A DNA stretch of 27,540 bases from an uncultured Collinsella sp. (GTDB taxonomy: Bacteria; Actinomycetota; Coriobacteriia; Coriobacteriales; Coriobacteriaceae), in contig CABUNB010000032.1 in assembly GCA_902492755.1 (NCBI GenBank), positions 1 through 27,540 on the forward strand, given 5' to 3'. The position numbers and the translations under genes were made by a program. Positions 1 to 7,974 of the stretch are shown in pieces. Positions within the stretch are counted from its first letter, which is position 1; the number at the start of each line of letters is the position of its first letter. The notes under the pieces were generated by a model that had not been told where the DNA came from, did no database searches, and saw only the letters and a list, made by a program, of their open reading frames with translations.

Positions 1-20
1 TCGCGAGTTCCGCACGCAAA

Positions 21-43
21 GGAAAGCACTTAATGTGCTTTCC
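21..43. other. Perfect 9-bp inverted repeat downstream of pnp
   Basis: GGAAAGCAC (21-29) and GTGCTTTCC (35-43) form a perfect stem around a 5-nt loop. On the minus strand it is followed by TTTGCG, which is a poor U-tract, so it is at most a weak back-up terminator. It lies beyond the clear pnp terminator. Nothing coding is recognisable in 1-102, and the function is unknown. Confidence 0.4.
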
Positions 44-100
44 GTCTTGCGCAGGACTGTAGAGCAGGAAACTTCATATGCGGCCCTCCCGGGCGCAAGC

Positions 101-131
101 AAAAGGGCGACCCCTGTCCGGAGTCGCCCTT
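101..131 (-). terminator. Intrinsic terminator of pnp
   Basis: On the minus strand AAGGGCGAC (131-123) pairs with GTCGCCCTT (111-103). A few more inner pairs are possible, and the stem runs into TTTT then GCTTGC. It begins 24 nt after the pnp stop codon, so it ends the pnp transcript. Confidence 0.8.
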
Positions 132-154
132 GTTGAGCTGCTTATGTACGGCTG

Positions 155-2401
155 TTACTCAGCGTCGTGGTGACGGCGGGGCTTGCGGCCTCCGTTGTCG
201 CCGGGACGGCGCGGACGGTCGCTGCGCTCGGAGCGCTCGCGACGCGGACGCTCACGGCGCTGGAAGTGCTCGCCGTCGCCCTCGGAGGAACCCTCGGCGC
301 GAGCCGGAGCCTCAGGCTTGTCAAGACGATCGAGCGAGATCTTGCCGCGATCGTCGACCTCGATGACGACGACCTTGACCTCATCGCCGACGTTAAGGAC
401 GTCCTCGACCTTCTCCACGCGGCCCTTGGCGACGCGGGAGATGTGCAGCAGGCCGTCCTTACCAGGCAGCAGGTTGACGAAGGCGCCAAAGGGCTGGATG
501 GAGACCACACGACCGGTGTACTCCTCGCCCGGCTCGGGAACCTTGATGATGAGCTTGATACGCTCGACAGCCTGATCGACGGACTCGCCGGTGCCGCCGA
601 CAAAGACGGTGCCGTCCTCCTGGATGTCGACCGAAGCGCCGGTCTCGTCCTGGATGCCACGGATGACCTTACCGCCGGAACCGATGACGTCGCGAATCTT
701 GTCAGTCGGAACCTGGATGGAGACGATACGCGGAGCGGTGCTGCGCGTGGTGTGGCGCGGCTCGGGGATCACATCGAGCATCTTCTGCAGGATGAAGGCG
801 CGACCCTCCTTGGCCTGCTGCAGGGCGCGGGCCAAGATGTCGAAGGTGAGACCAGTGGCCTTGTTGTCCATCTGCAGGGCAGTGATGCCCTCGGTGGTGC
901 CGGTGACCTTAAAGTCCATGTCGCCCAGGAAGTCCTCGAGACCCTGGATGTCGGACAGGACCACGGTCTTGCCCTCCTCCTGGATCAGGCCCATGGCGAT
1001 ACCGGAGACCGGGCGCTTAATGGGCACGCCGCCGTCCATAAGGGCGAGCGTGGAGCCGCAGGTCGAAGCCATCGAAGAGGAGCCGTTGGACTCCATGACC
1101 TCGGAGACGACGCGGATGGCGTAGGGGAACTCGTTCTCGTCGGGGAGCACCGGAAGCAGAGCGCGCTCGGCCAGGTTGCCGTGGCCGATCTCGCGGCGCT
1201 TGGGGCTGCCCATGCGGCCGGTCTCGCCGGTGCAGAACGGCGGGAAGTTGTAGTGGTGCATATAGCGCTTGCCCTCGGTGGGTTCGATGGTATCCAGACG
1301 CTGGCCCTCGTTGAGCATACCGAGCGACAGGACGGAAAGCACCTGGGTCTGGCCACGCTGGAACAGACCGGAGCCGTGAACGAGCGGCAGGTAGTTATCC
1401 TTCACCATGATGGGGCGAATCTCATCGGCGGCACGGCCGTCGACGCGCTCGCCGGTCTCGACGACCATGGTACGCATAGCCTTCTTCTCGAGCTTCTTGA
1501 GCGCCACGGGAATCTCGCGCTCCCAAGCGGACTGCTCCTCCTCGGTGAACTCGGCACGGATGGACTCCTTCAGAGCCTCGACCTTGCCGATACGGGAGAG
1601 CTTGTCGGCGTCGCGAAGGGCGGCTGCCATCTCGTCGTAGTGGGCGAAGATGCGCTCCTGGACCTCCTCGACGGGCTGGTCGAGCGGGTACTCCTTCTTG
1701 ACGATAGCGCCGTTGACCTGCTCCCACTCGGCGACAAACTCGTCCTGAGCCTGGCAGAAGGCAGCAAGGGCCTCCTGGCCAAACTTCATGGCGGCGAGCA
1801 TGTCGTCCTCGGAGATCTCCTCGGCGCCGGCCTCGACCATCGAGATGAAGTCGGCAGAGCCGCCCAGCTCCAGGTCCAGATCGGAGTTCTCGCGCTCCTC
1901 ATAGGTGGGGTTAACGATAAACTCGCCGGTCTCCACGTTGCGGCCGATGCGCACGCAGGCAAGCGGGCCCTCGAAGGGCACGCCGCCGAGCGTCATGGCC
2001 AGGGAAGCACCCATGACGTTGATGACGTCAAAGGGGTTGACCTGGTCGGCGACGAGCGAGGTGGCGACGATGTGCACCTCGTTGCGGAAGCCGTCCGGGA
2101 AGCTCGGACGAATCGGGCGGTCGATCATACGGGCCGTGAGCGTGGCCTTCTCGCTGGGACGGCCCTCACGCTTGAGGTAACCACCCGGGATGCGGCCGGC
2201 GGCGTACATCTTCTCGTTGAAGTCGACGGTCAGCGGGAAAAAGTCGTAGTTCTTGCGCTCCTTGGAGACGACCACGGTGTCGAGCATCGTGGTGTCGCCC
2301 TGCTTGACCAGGCAGGCGCCGGTGGCCTGCTTGGCAAGCTCGCCCGACTCAAAGGTGTAGGTCTTGCCGTACAGCTCAAAGGTCTTGGATACGAGTGTCA
2401 T
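155..2401 (-). CDS. pnp: Polyribonucleotide nucleotidyltransferase (PNPase)
   Basis: This 748-residue protein is the phosphorolytic 3'-5' exoribonuclease of mRNA decay, a trimeric ring in the cytoplasm. Two RNase PH-like cores fill the first ~560 residues; FFPLTVDFNEKMYAAGRIPG in the N-terminal core is a family hallmark. A KH domain (about 565-625, with the IGSGGKVI loop) and an S1 domain (about 626-695, TGRVVSIQPFGAFVNLLPG) follow. The last ~50 residues are an Arg-rich, low-complexity tail. The ATG at 2401 has an AAAGGAGA ribosome-binding site 3-4 nt upstream. rpsO lies upstream, as in many bacteria, but a terminator separates the two. The 100-nt leader contains small hairpins, and PNPase commonly controls its own leader. 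Identification is secure; autoregulation is inference. Confidence 0.97.
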   Translation of the reverse strand: MTLVSKTFELYGKTYTFESGELAKQATGACLVKQGDTTMLDTVVVSKERKNYDFFPLTVDFNEKMYAAGRIPGGYLKREGRPSEKATLTARMIDRPIRPSFPDGFRNEVHIVATSLVADQVNPFDVINVMGASLAMTLGGVPFEGPLACVRIGRNVETGEFIVNPTYEERENSDLDLELGGSADFISMVEAGAEEISEDDMLAAMKFGQEALAAFCQAQDEFVAEWEQVNGAIVKKEYPLDQPVEEVQERIFAHYDEMAAALRDADKLSRIGKVEALKESIRAEFTEEEQSAWEREIPVALKKLEKKAMRTMVVETGERVDGRAADEIRPIMVKDNYLPLVHGSGLFQRGQTQVLSVLSLGMLNEGQRLDTIEPTEGKRYMHHYNFPPFCTGETGRMGSPKRREIGHGNLAERALLPVLPDENEFPYAIRVVSEVMESNGSSSMASTCGSTLALMDGGVPIKRPVSGIAMGLIQEEGKTVVLSDIQGLEDFLGDMDFKVTGTTEGITALQMDNKATGLTFDILARALQQAKEGRAFILQKMLDVIPEPRHTTRSTAPRIVSIQVPTDKIRDVIGSGGKVIRGIQDETGASVDIQEDGTVFVGGTGESVDQAVERIKLIIKVPEPGEEYTGRVVSIQPFGAFVNLLPGKDGLLHISRVAKGRVEKVEDVLNVGDEVKVVVIEVDDRGKISLDRLDKPEAPARAEGSSEGDGEHFQRRERPRRERSERSDRPRRPGDNGGRKPRRHHDAE

Positions 2402-2504
2402 TGTTCTCCTTTACCCCACAGGCCCCTTGCCTGCAGGCTTCTCATGTGACGCGGGCCCCCTGCCCCCGCCACGCTTCAGAGCGTGATTGTTCGCGCCCTT
2501 ACAC
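2402..2504 (-). promoter_or_regulatory. Structured pnp leader
   Basis: Between the rpsO terminator and pnp lie a perfect ACGCT-TCAG-AGCGT hairpin (2471-2484) and a C/G-rich segment with the self-complementary GCCTGCAGGC. No convincing -10/-35 pair was found, so pnp may depend on readthrough from rpsO or on an unrecognised promoter. Confidence 0.35.
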
Positions 2505-2536
2505 AAAAAGAGCGCCCCGCTGCGCAGGACGCTCTT
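2505..2536 (-). terminator. Intrinsic terminator after rpsO
   Basis: On the minus strand AAGAGCGTCC (2536-2527) pairs with GGGCGCTCTT (2517-2508), a 10-bp stem with one G-U pair. It is followed by a run of T residues. It starts 14 nt after the rpsO stop and separates rpsO from pnp. Confidence 0.85.
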
Positions 2537-2550
2537 AGCATGTACAAATC

Positions 2551-2829
2551 CTACTGGATGTTGTCGCGGATGCCCAGAGCCTTGATGAGCTCACGGTACT
2601 CGACGATGTCGTTCTTCTTGATGTAGGAGAGAAGACGACGACGACGGCCGACGAGCATGAGCAGGCCACGACGGGTGTGGAAGTCCTTCTGGTGGGACTT
2701 CATGTGCTCGGTCAGCTCCTTGATGCGCTCGGTCAGGATGGCGACCTGAACCTTGGGGTTGCCGGTATCGACCGGGGTGTTACCGAACTGGGCAGTCAGC
2801 TCCGCCTTGCGCTCTTTGGAAACAGTCAT
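2551..2829 (-). CDS. rpsO: 30S ribosomal protein S15
   Basis: This 92-residue protein is S15, a primary binder of 16S rRNA helices 20-22 in the small-subunit platform. The S15 signature is clear: GNTPVDTGNPKVQVAILTER, then HxKDFHTRRGLLMLVGRRRRLLSY and a C-terminal ALGIRDNIQ. The frame stays open 32 codons further upstream, but the family N-terminus and the GAAAGGTG ribosome-binding site fix the ATG at 2829. It is slightly longer than the usual 89 residues. A perfect inverted repeat lies 20 nt before the start, so S15-type leader autoregulation is plausible but unproven. Confidence 0.97.
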   Translation of the reverse strand: MTVSKERKAELTAQFGNTPVDTGNPKVQVAILTERIKELTEHMKSHQKDFHTRRGLLMLVGRRRRLLSYIKKNDIVEYRELIKALGIRDNIQ

Positions 2830-2849
2830 TGTTTCACCTTTCGTTTTGC

Positions 2850-2865
2850 GTCGCCCACGGGCGAC
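2850..2865 (-). promoter_or_regulatory. Inverted repeat in the rpsO leader
   Basis: GTCGCCC and GGGCGAC form a perfect 7-bp palindromic repeat, effectively a 6-bp stem with a 4-nt loop. It is 20 nt upstream of the rpsO ATG and just before the ribosome-binding site. It is a candidate S15-responsive or other leader hairpin. The recO-rpsO gap (2830-2967) has no clear terminator. Confidence 0.4.
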
Positions 2866-2967
2866 TCGATTCGCCTCGGACTGGGAAGCCGCCGGTGGAG
2901 CGAGCAACCAAGGTCGAGGTACCAACAGGTCGGTATGTTACCACAAGCAGCCCGTGCCTGCGCATCA

Positions 2968-3717
2968 TCACCGACCCAACATGAATTCCATCGCACGGAG
3001 GCGCTGATCGGTGTGCGTCGCAGCCCACACATGCGAAAGCCCGAGCAAGAACGCCGCCGTATGCGTGTCGATCCTCTCGACCATAAGCGCATCGAAGGTC
3101 ATGGACATGAGGGCGCGCAGCCACGCGACCTCACCGGTCGACACCAGCTCGGCACCCGGAACGCTCGACGCGCACGACCCGCACATGAGACCGCCCGCCT
3201 GGGGCGAAAAATACGACAGCATGGGGTCTCCGCACAGCACGCAGGCCGAAAAATCGGGTCGATAGCCAACGTGCGACAGCAGCTTAAAGACATATGCCGC
3301 CACAAGTAGATCCAAATGCGCCGCGTCGAGCCCGCTGCCCACCAGGGCAAGCGCTCGCTGCGTGATGGCAAAGGTAAACGGGTCCTCGGCGTCCTCGAAC
3401 GAGCACACGCGCGCGACCTCGGCGATCGCGCTTGCGGCGCAGGTCGTCTCGTAATCGGGCGCGGCGCCGAGCGGCGCTTCCATAAGCTCGGCCTGAGAAA
3501 CCACGTCGAGCGAGCGTCCATGTGCGAGCAACATGTCGACGGTACAGAACAGCTCGCAGCGCGCCGCCAAGCGCCCGCCGGGTTTGCGCGCGCCCTTTGC
3601 CACGGCACGAACCTGCCGACCCCGCTCGTCAAGCATCGTCAGAATCAGGTCGGTCTCTTTGAGCTTGGTCTTATCGAGGACGAGCACCTTCGTGCGATAT
3701 GTCCGGGAGCCTGCCAT
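2968..3717 (-). CDS. recO: DNA repair protein RecO
   Basis: RecO (249 residues) is the RecFOR mediator that anneals DNA and loads RecA onto SSB-coated single strands. The N-terminal OB-fold is visible in YRTKVLVLDKTKLKETDLIL and VRAVAKGARKPGGR. The C-terminal half carries the zinc-binding pattern CxxC (CVLC, near residue 161) and CxxC (CGSC, near 178). The length matches the family. The ATG at 3717 lies 15 nt after the era stop, with only a weak AAGGG upstream, so translation may be coupled to era. It is the last gene of the lepA-to-recO run; era-recO is a common bacterial pair. Confidence 0.95.
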   Translation of the reverse strand: MAGSRTYRTKVLVLDKTKLKETDLILTMLDERGRQVRAVAKGARKPGGRLAARCELFCTVDMLLAHGRSLDVVSQAELMEAPLGAAPDYETTCAASAIAEVARVCSFEDAEDPFTFAITQRALALVGSGLDAAHLDLLVAAYVFKLLSHVGYRPDFSACVLCGDPMLSYFSPQAGGLMCGSCASSVPGAELVSTGEVAWLRALMSMTFDALMVERIDTHTAAFLLGLSHVWAATHTDQRLRAMEFMLGR

Positions 3718-3732
3718 GCGCGCCGCGCGCCC

Positions 3733-4800
3733 TTAGTCCTCGGCGTTATAGCCAAAGCGGCGAATCTGGGCCTCGTCGTCACGCCAGCCGGCCTTGACCT
3801 TCACGTCCAGCTCCAAAAAGACCTGGGTGCCAAAGATGCGCTCAAGGTCGCGACGGGCGTCGATGCCGATATGTTTGATCATCTCGCCGCCCTTGCCGAT
3901 GATGATGCCCTTTTGGCCCTCGCGCTCGACGTAAATGGTGGCGTGCACGCGCAGCACCTTCTTGGTCTGCTCAAGCGCATCGCAAATCACGCCCACGGAG
4001 TGCGGGATCTCATCACGGGTGCGGCGCAAGACCTTCTCGCGCACAAACTCGGCAACGAGCGTCTCATCGGAAGCGTCGGTACCCATGTCCTCGGGGAACC
4101 AACGCGGACCCTCGGGCAAAAAGTGCGCAACGGTCTCGATGAAGGCATCGACGTTAAAGTTCTTGACCGACGACGTCACGATCTCGTCGTCATATTCCAT
4201 AAGCTCGTGGGCGGCCTTAAGCTGCTCCATGACCTGTGCGGGGTCGGCTTCATCGGCCTTGGTGAGCACCAGGACCTTCTTGGAACGGGCATTCTTGACA
4301 CGCTCGGCAACCCAGGCGTCTCCCCTGCCGATCGGTTTGGTGGCATCAATCAAAAACGCGACAACATCGACATCGTTCAGCTCGAACAGCGCGCTCTTGT
4401 TGAGCTCGGAGCCCAGGCCGTCCTTGGGCTTGTGGATACCCGGGGTATCGACAAAGACCAGCTGGTAGCCGGGGCGGTTGACGACGGCGCGCATGCGGCG
4501 GCGGGTCGTCTGGGCCACCGGCGAGGTGATGGCGACCTTTTTGCCATAGCAGGCGTTGAGCAGCGTGGACTTGCCGGCGTTGGGGCGGCCGACCAGGGCC
4601 ACGAAGCCACTGCGGAAACCGGGCTCAACGTCGCCAAAGCCCGCAAGGCTGTCGTCCTCATCGCACAGGGCGTCGAGTTCCTCGTCGCTCATGCCCTCAA
4701 ACGGGTCGAACTCCTCGACCTCATCGCAATCCTCGGTCGCCTTAGCATCCAGGGACTCTTCGTCCAAAATCTCATCGGTAGGCTGCATATTGTCGGACAT
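3733..4800 (-). CDS. era: GTPase Era with acidic N-terminal extension
   Basis: Era (355 residues) is the essential GTPase that binds 16S rRNA 3' ends during 30S assembly. It carries G1 GRPNAGKST (71-79), a switch-I region SPVAQTTR (93-100), G3 DTPG (118-121), G4 TKAD (180-183) and G5 SSVK (210-213). A C-terminal KH domain follows, with GIIIGKGGEMIKHIG at 298-312. The typical length is about 300 residues. The extra ~60 at the N-terminus are strongly acidic (repeats of DE/EE) and precede the usual GFVALVGRPN start of the fold. AAAGGG upstream of the ATG at 4800 supports this long form, although an internal start at residue 37 cannot be excluded. It follows dgkA by 12 nt. Confidence 0.95.
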   Translation of the reverse strand: MSDNMQPTDEILDEESLDAKATEDCDEVEEFDPFEGMSDEELDALCDEDDSLAGFGDVEPGFRSGFVALVGRPNAGKSTLLNACYGKKVAITSPVAQTTRRRMRAVVNRPGYQLVFVDTPGIHKPKDGLGSELNKSALFELNDVDVVAFLIDATKPIGRGDAWVAERVKNARSKKVLVLTKADEADPAQVMEQLKAAHELMEYDDEIVTSSVKNFNVDAFIETVAHFLPEGPRWFPEDMGTDASDETLVAEFVREKVLRRTRDEIPHSVGVICDALEQTKKVLRVHATIYVEREGQKGIIIGKGGEMIKHIGIDARRDLERIFGTQVFLELDVKVKAGWRDDEAQIRRFGYNAED

Positions 4801-4812
4801 GGGAATCCCTTT

Positions 4813-5190
4813 CTAAATAAAGTCGAGCGCGTGGGCAAAGACAAGCAAGCCCACGATCGCGGCGGTAATGGAAAGAACGTATACAGAGGCGGCGGCGATA
4901 TCCTTCGCGCGTTTTGCCAGCGGATGGAGCTCCTGGGTCGCCAGATCGACAATGGCCTCCATGGCGGTATTGCACAGCTCGCCGTGAATCACCAGGCCGC
5001 AGCAGATGATAATCGTTGCCCACTCGGCAATGTCGAGCCCCACGATGCAGCCAGCAATGACGGTGCACACGCCTGCCACGAGCATGACCTTAATGTTGCG
5101 CTCGGTCTTGACGGCAGTGACGAAGCCCTCCATGGCGTATGAGAACGACTTTAAAAAGGACGGATGGTCCTTGTTCGATCCGGGAATCAT
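4813..5190 (-). CDS. dgkA: Diacylglycerol/undecaprenol kinase family protein
   Basis: This 125-residue integral membrane kinase of the DgkA family has the N-terminal amphipathic SFSYAMEGFVTAVKTERNIK, then the conserved HGELCNTAMEAIVDL and HPLAKRAKDIAAASVYV, which form the active site and metal-binding segments. Three membrane helices lie around residues 33-50, 56-75 and 101-123. In Gram-positive bacteria the family phosphorylates undecaprenol for cell-wall carrier recycling, so that substrate is more likely than diacylglycerol. The ATG at 5190 has AGGAG upstream. It sits 9 nt after ybeY, and the ybeY-dgkA-era order is widely conserved. The precise substrate is an inference. Confidence 0.92.
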   Translation of the reverse strand: MIPGSNKDHPSFLKSFSYAMEGFVTAVKTERNIKVMLVAGVCTVIAGCIVGLDIAEWATIIICCGLVIHGELCNTAMEAIVDLATQELHPLAKRAKDIAAASVYVLSITAAIVGLLVFAHALDFI

Positions 5191-5199
5191 AAACGGCTC

Positions 5200-5709
5200 C
5201 TAGTCGTGGGCATGACTGGTGATGGGGCCGACGTGAACGAGTTTGGGGTCCTCGCCGCGCTCGAGCGCCAGATCGCGCAGGATAGCGTCCTCGCGGGCCT
5301 CCATGACCTCGGCCTCGTCTTCCTCGATATGGTCATACCCCAGCAGGTGCAGCATGCCGTGTACGAGCATCAGGCGGCACTCGTCGGCAGGGCTATTGCC
5401 AAAGCCGGGGGCCTGACGGGCAATGACCTGCGGGGCCAAGATGATATCGCCGAGCTCGAGCGTCTCGTCGGCGGGAATATCCTCGTCAAAGGCCGAGTCG
5501 CATTCAAACGAGAGCACATCGGTGGTGCGGTCGATGCCACGCCACTCGTGGTTGAGCTCGTGCATCTCGTCCTCGTCGACATACGAAAGGGAAATCTCGA
5601 CTTCACGTTCAACGCCCTCGGCGGCAAGCACAACCTCGCAGATGTGCACCACCTCCTGCGCGTCGAGCAGCGTATCGAGCTCGGCATCGTTGCTGATCAA
5701 TACACTCAA
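5200..5709 (-). CDS. ybeY: Endoribonuclease / rRNA maturation factor YbeY
   Basis: YbeY (169 residues) is a zinc metalloprotein needed for 16S rRNA 3'-end maturation and ribosome quality control. The zinc motif HGMLHLLGYDH (about 116-126) gives the H-x3-H-x5-H ligand pattern, and LGDIILAP and DRTTDVLSF upstream are family hallmarks. The start is a TTG at 5709 with AAAGGAG about 6 nt upstream. Its bases overlap the phoH stop as TTGA, so the two genes are probably translationally coupled. An acidic, His-containing C-terminal tail follows the motif. phoH-ybeY adjacency is one of the best conserved bacterial pairs. Confidence 0.95.
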   Translation of the reverse strand: MSVLISNDAELDTLLDAQEVVHICEVVLAAEGVEREVEISLSYVDEDEMHELNHEWRGIDRTTDVLSFECDSAFDEDIPADETLELGDIILAPQVIARQAPGFGNSPADECRLMLVHGMLHLLGYDHIEEDEAEVMEAREDAILRDLALERGEDPKLVHVGPITSHAHD

Positions 5710-6692
5710 CGGGACTCCTTTCGGTCGCGCGAGCGCTGCTCACGCACGTCATCATAAGCATCGTATGCCTCGACGATACGACCCACCAGGGCATGGCGCA
5801 CCACATCGGCGCGCTCCAGGTGTGCAAACGCCACATCGTCGACACGGCCCAAAATCTTCTCGACATCCGCCAAGCCACCACGACGACCCACCAGGTCGCG
5901 CTGGCTGAGGTCGCCGGTAATCACGAACTTGGAGTTGAATCCAAGGCGTGTCAGGAACATCTTCATCTGCTCGGGCGTGGTATTTTGTGCCTCGTCGAGC
6001 ACCACGAAAGCATCGCTCAGCGTACGACCGCGCATGTAGGCGAGCGGGGCGATCTCGATCACGCCGCGCTCCATAAGCTCATCGGTGCGCTCACGATCCA
6101 TCATGTCAAAAAGGGCGTCGTAGAGCGGACGCATGTACGGATCGATCTTTTCCTCGAGGGTGCCGGGCAAAAAGCCCAGGTTCTCCCCTGCTTCGACAAC
6201 CGGACGCGTCAAGATCAAACGGCCCACCTCATGGCGCTTGAGCGCGGCAACGGCGAGCGCCATGGCCAGATAGGTCTTACCGGTACCGGCAGGACCCAAG
6301 CCAAAGGTGATGGTATGCGAGCGAATGGCATCCACATAGCGCTTTTGCCCAAGGGTCTTGGGACGAATGACACGACCGCGGTATGAAAGCAGCACGTCAT
6401 CGCGAAGCGATGTGGCCTCATGCTCGCCGTCGCGCAAGACGGCCAGGCAACGCGAGGCATCGTCGGCAGACAGGGTACGACCGGCCGCCGCCTCGCGAAA
6501 AGCATGTTCGAAAAAGCGAGCCACGAGCTCGACCTCGTCCGGGTCGCCGCTCACGGAGATCCTATCGCCACGGGCGACCACGTGAGCGCGAACCAAGCTC
6601 TCGAGCGCACGAAGGACGCCGTCGCCGGCGCCCAAAACACGCGAGGGATCAACTCCCTCGGGAACGGTAAGTCTAATCTTCGAGGCTTCCAT
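5706..6692 (-). CDS. phoH: PhoH-like ATPase
   Basis: This 328-residue cytoplasmic PhoH family NTPase is probably linked to RNA processing through its partner YbeY. An N-terminal KH-like segment (about 1-90) precedes Walker A GPAGTGKT (133-140), the family block LTRPVVEAGENLGFLPGTLE (161-180) and Walker B VVLDEAQN (230-237), then ITGDLSQRD (258-266). The frame is open 35 codons further upstream, inside mtaB. The ATG at 6692 is chosen because it gives the usual family N-terminus and has GGGAGG just upstream, though the 3-nt spacing is short. It overlaps the mtaB end by 20 nt. The biochemical activity is inferred from the family. Confidence 0.93.
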   Translation of the reverse strand: MEASKIRLTVPEGVDPSRVLGAGDGVLRALESLVRAHVVARGDRISVSGDPDEVELVARFFEHAFREAAAGRTLSADDASRCLAVLRDGEHEATSLRDDVLLSYRGRVIRPKTLGQKRYVDAIRSHTITFGLGPAGTGKTYLAMALAVAALKRHEVGRLILTRPVVEAGENLGFLPGTLEEKIDPYMRPLYDALFDMMDRERTDELMERGVIEIAPLAYMRGRTLSDAFVVLDEAQNTTPEQMKMFLTRLGFNSKFVITGDLSQRDLVGRRGGLADVEKILGRVDDVAFAHLERADVVRHALVGRIVEAYDAYDDVREQRSRDRKESR

Positions 6693-7965
6693 GGACCTCC
6701 CTGCGCGCATGGACCAAGCCGGAATCATCGACTCCGATGATAGCAACATCGAGCAGGCACGGGGCTGTAAGTCCACAGGTATCGTCAAGACGGGCATGAT
6801 GGAACGAACCGAGCGTCAGGTTGTCACCATACTCGAGCACGGCACGCTCGACAGTGCCCACGCGACGACGAGCATCGGCAATAGCGAGCTCCTGCGCCGT
6901 GTCTCGCATACGACGGCTGCGCTCGGCCATAACCTCGGGCGGCACCTGGTCGGGCATGTCGGCAGCAAGGGTACCGGGACGCTTGCTGTAGCGGAACACG
7001 TGCATACGCGAGAACCCCACGCGGCGGCACAGCGCCAGCGACTCCTCGAACTCCTCGTCCGTCTCACCAGGAAAACCGACGATGACGTCGCACGAAAGAG
7101 ACGCCTGCGGCAGGATGGCGCGAATCATGCGCACCGTGTCCTCAAAGGCCTCGGCACTATAGGGACGACCCATGCGATGCAGCGTCGCCGTACAGCCGGA
7201 CTGCACGGGCAGGTGCAAAAACGGGGCAATACGCTGCGGATAGCGCGCCATAACCTTAAGCAGGCGCTCAGAGATATCCATGGGTTCGACCGAGGAAATG
7301 CGCACATGCGCAATAGTCGTGCGCTCCATGATGGCCTCGAGCAGCTCATCGATTTCGACATGCTCGTCGGTCGCGCTCTTGCCATCGTAGGCACCCAGGT
7401 TCACACCGGTCAGCACCACCTCGGGCACGCCGGCCTCCTGGGCCTCGCGAACTTGCTCAAGCACAGACTCGACGGGCACGGAACGCTCGGGGCCGCGGGC
7501 CTTCCACACGATGCAATAGGTGCAACGGTGGTTGCAACCATCCTGGATCTTCACGCCCAGCCGCGAACGACCGAGCGCATCGACCACGTCACCATCGCTG
7601 CAGGCGGGAACGCTATCGGACTCAACGCCCAGCACATCGCAGACACGTTCGGCGACATCGATCTTAGACGGCTCGGCAATCACGCGATCCGAAAGCTCCA
7701 ACAGCTCCTCGGGATGCAAATTGACCACGCATCCGGTCACGACCACATAGGGCTCGTTTGGATGGGCCAGCGCATGACGGACGGCCTTACGGGTCTTGGC
7801 CTCGGCCTCGCCCGTAACGGCACAGGTGTTAATGACGATCAGATCGGCATCCTGGGGCTCCACAATAGCAAAGCCCAAGCGTATAAGATCGGCAGTGATA
7901 CGGTCAGACTCAACCCGGTTGACACGGCAGCCGAGGTTGACGACGGAAATATGGGGTGCGAGCAC
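6673..7965 (-). CDS. mtaB: tRNA t6A37 methylthiotransferase MtaB
   Basis: This 430-residue radical-SAM enzyme adds a methylthio group to t6A37 of ANN-decoding tRNAs. The N-terminal domain (1-~125) binds one Fe-S cluster through cysteines near 13, 48 and 79 (NLGCRVN, NTCAVT, TGCV). The radical-SAM cluster motif is CNHRCTYC (near 144-151), followed by LTGVNLGAY and CDVIVGFPGETDEEF. A C-terminal TRAM-like region follows. NLGCRVN and the CNHRCTYC spacing favour MtaB over MiaB. The start is a GTG at 7965 with AAGGAG 5 nt upstream, 9 nt after the dnaJ stop. In many actinobacteria rsmE occupies the slot between dnaJ and phoH; here it is mtaB, as in some Firmicutes. Confidence 0.93.
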   Translation of the reverse strand: MLAPHISVVNLGCRVNRVESDRITADLIRLGFAIVEPQDADLIVINTCAVTGEAEAKTRKAVRHALAHPNEPYVVVTGCVVNLHPEELLELSDRVIAEPSKIDVAERVCDVLGVESDSVPACSDGDVVDALGRSRLGVKIQDGCNHRCTYCIVWKARGPERSVPVESVLEQVREAQEAGVPEVVLTGVNLGAYDGKSATDEHVEIDELLEAIMERTTIAHVRISSVEPMDISERLLKVMARYPQRIAPFLHLPVQSGCTATLHRMGRPYSAEAFEDTVRMIRAILPQASLSCDVIVGFPGETDEEFEESLALCRRVGFSRMHVFRYSKRPGTLAADMPDQVPPEVMAERSRRMRDTAQELAIADARRRVGTVERAVLEYGDNLTLGSFHHARLDDTCGLTAPCLLDVAIIGVDDSGLVHARREVHGSLED

Positions 7966-7974
7966 GCGGGCTCC

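Noticed and set aside
167..2449. 760-codon plus-strand open frame opposite pnp
   Set aside because: It mirrors pnp exactly and reads as a Gly/Ala/Leu/Asp-rich sequence without any domain; a high-GC third codon position keeps the antisense frame open.
3316..5142. 608-codon plus-strand frame opposite recO, era and dgkA
   Set aside because: It spans three unrelated minus-strand genes with strong family motifs and has no recognisable protein of its own.
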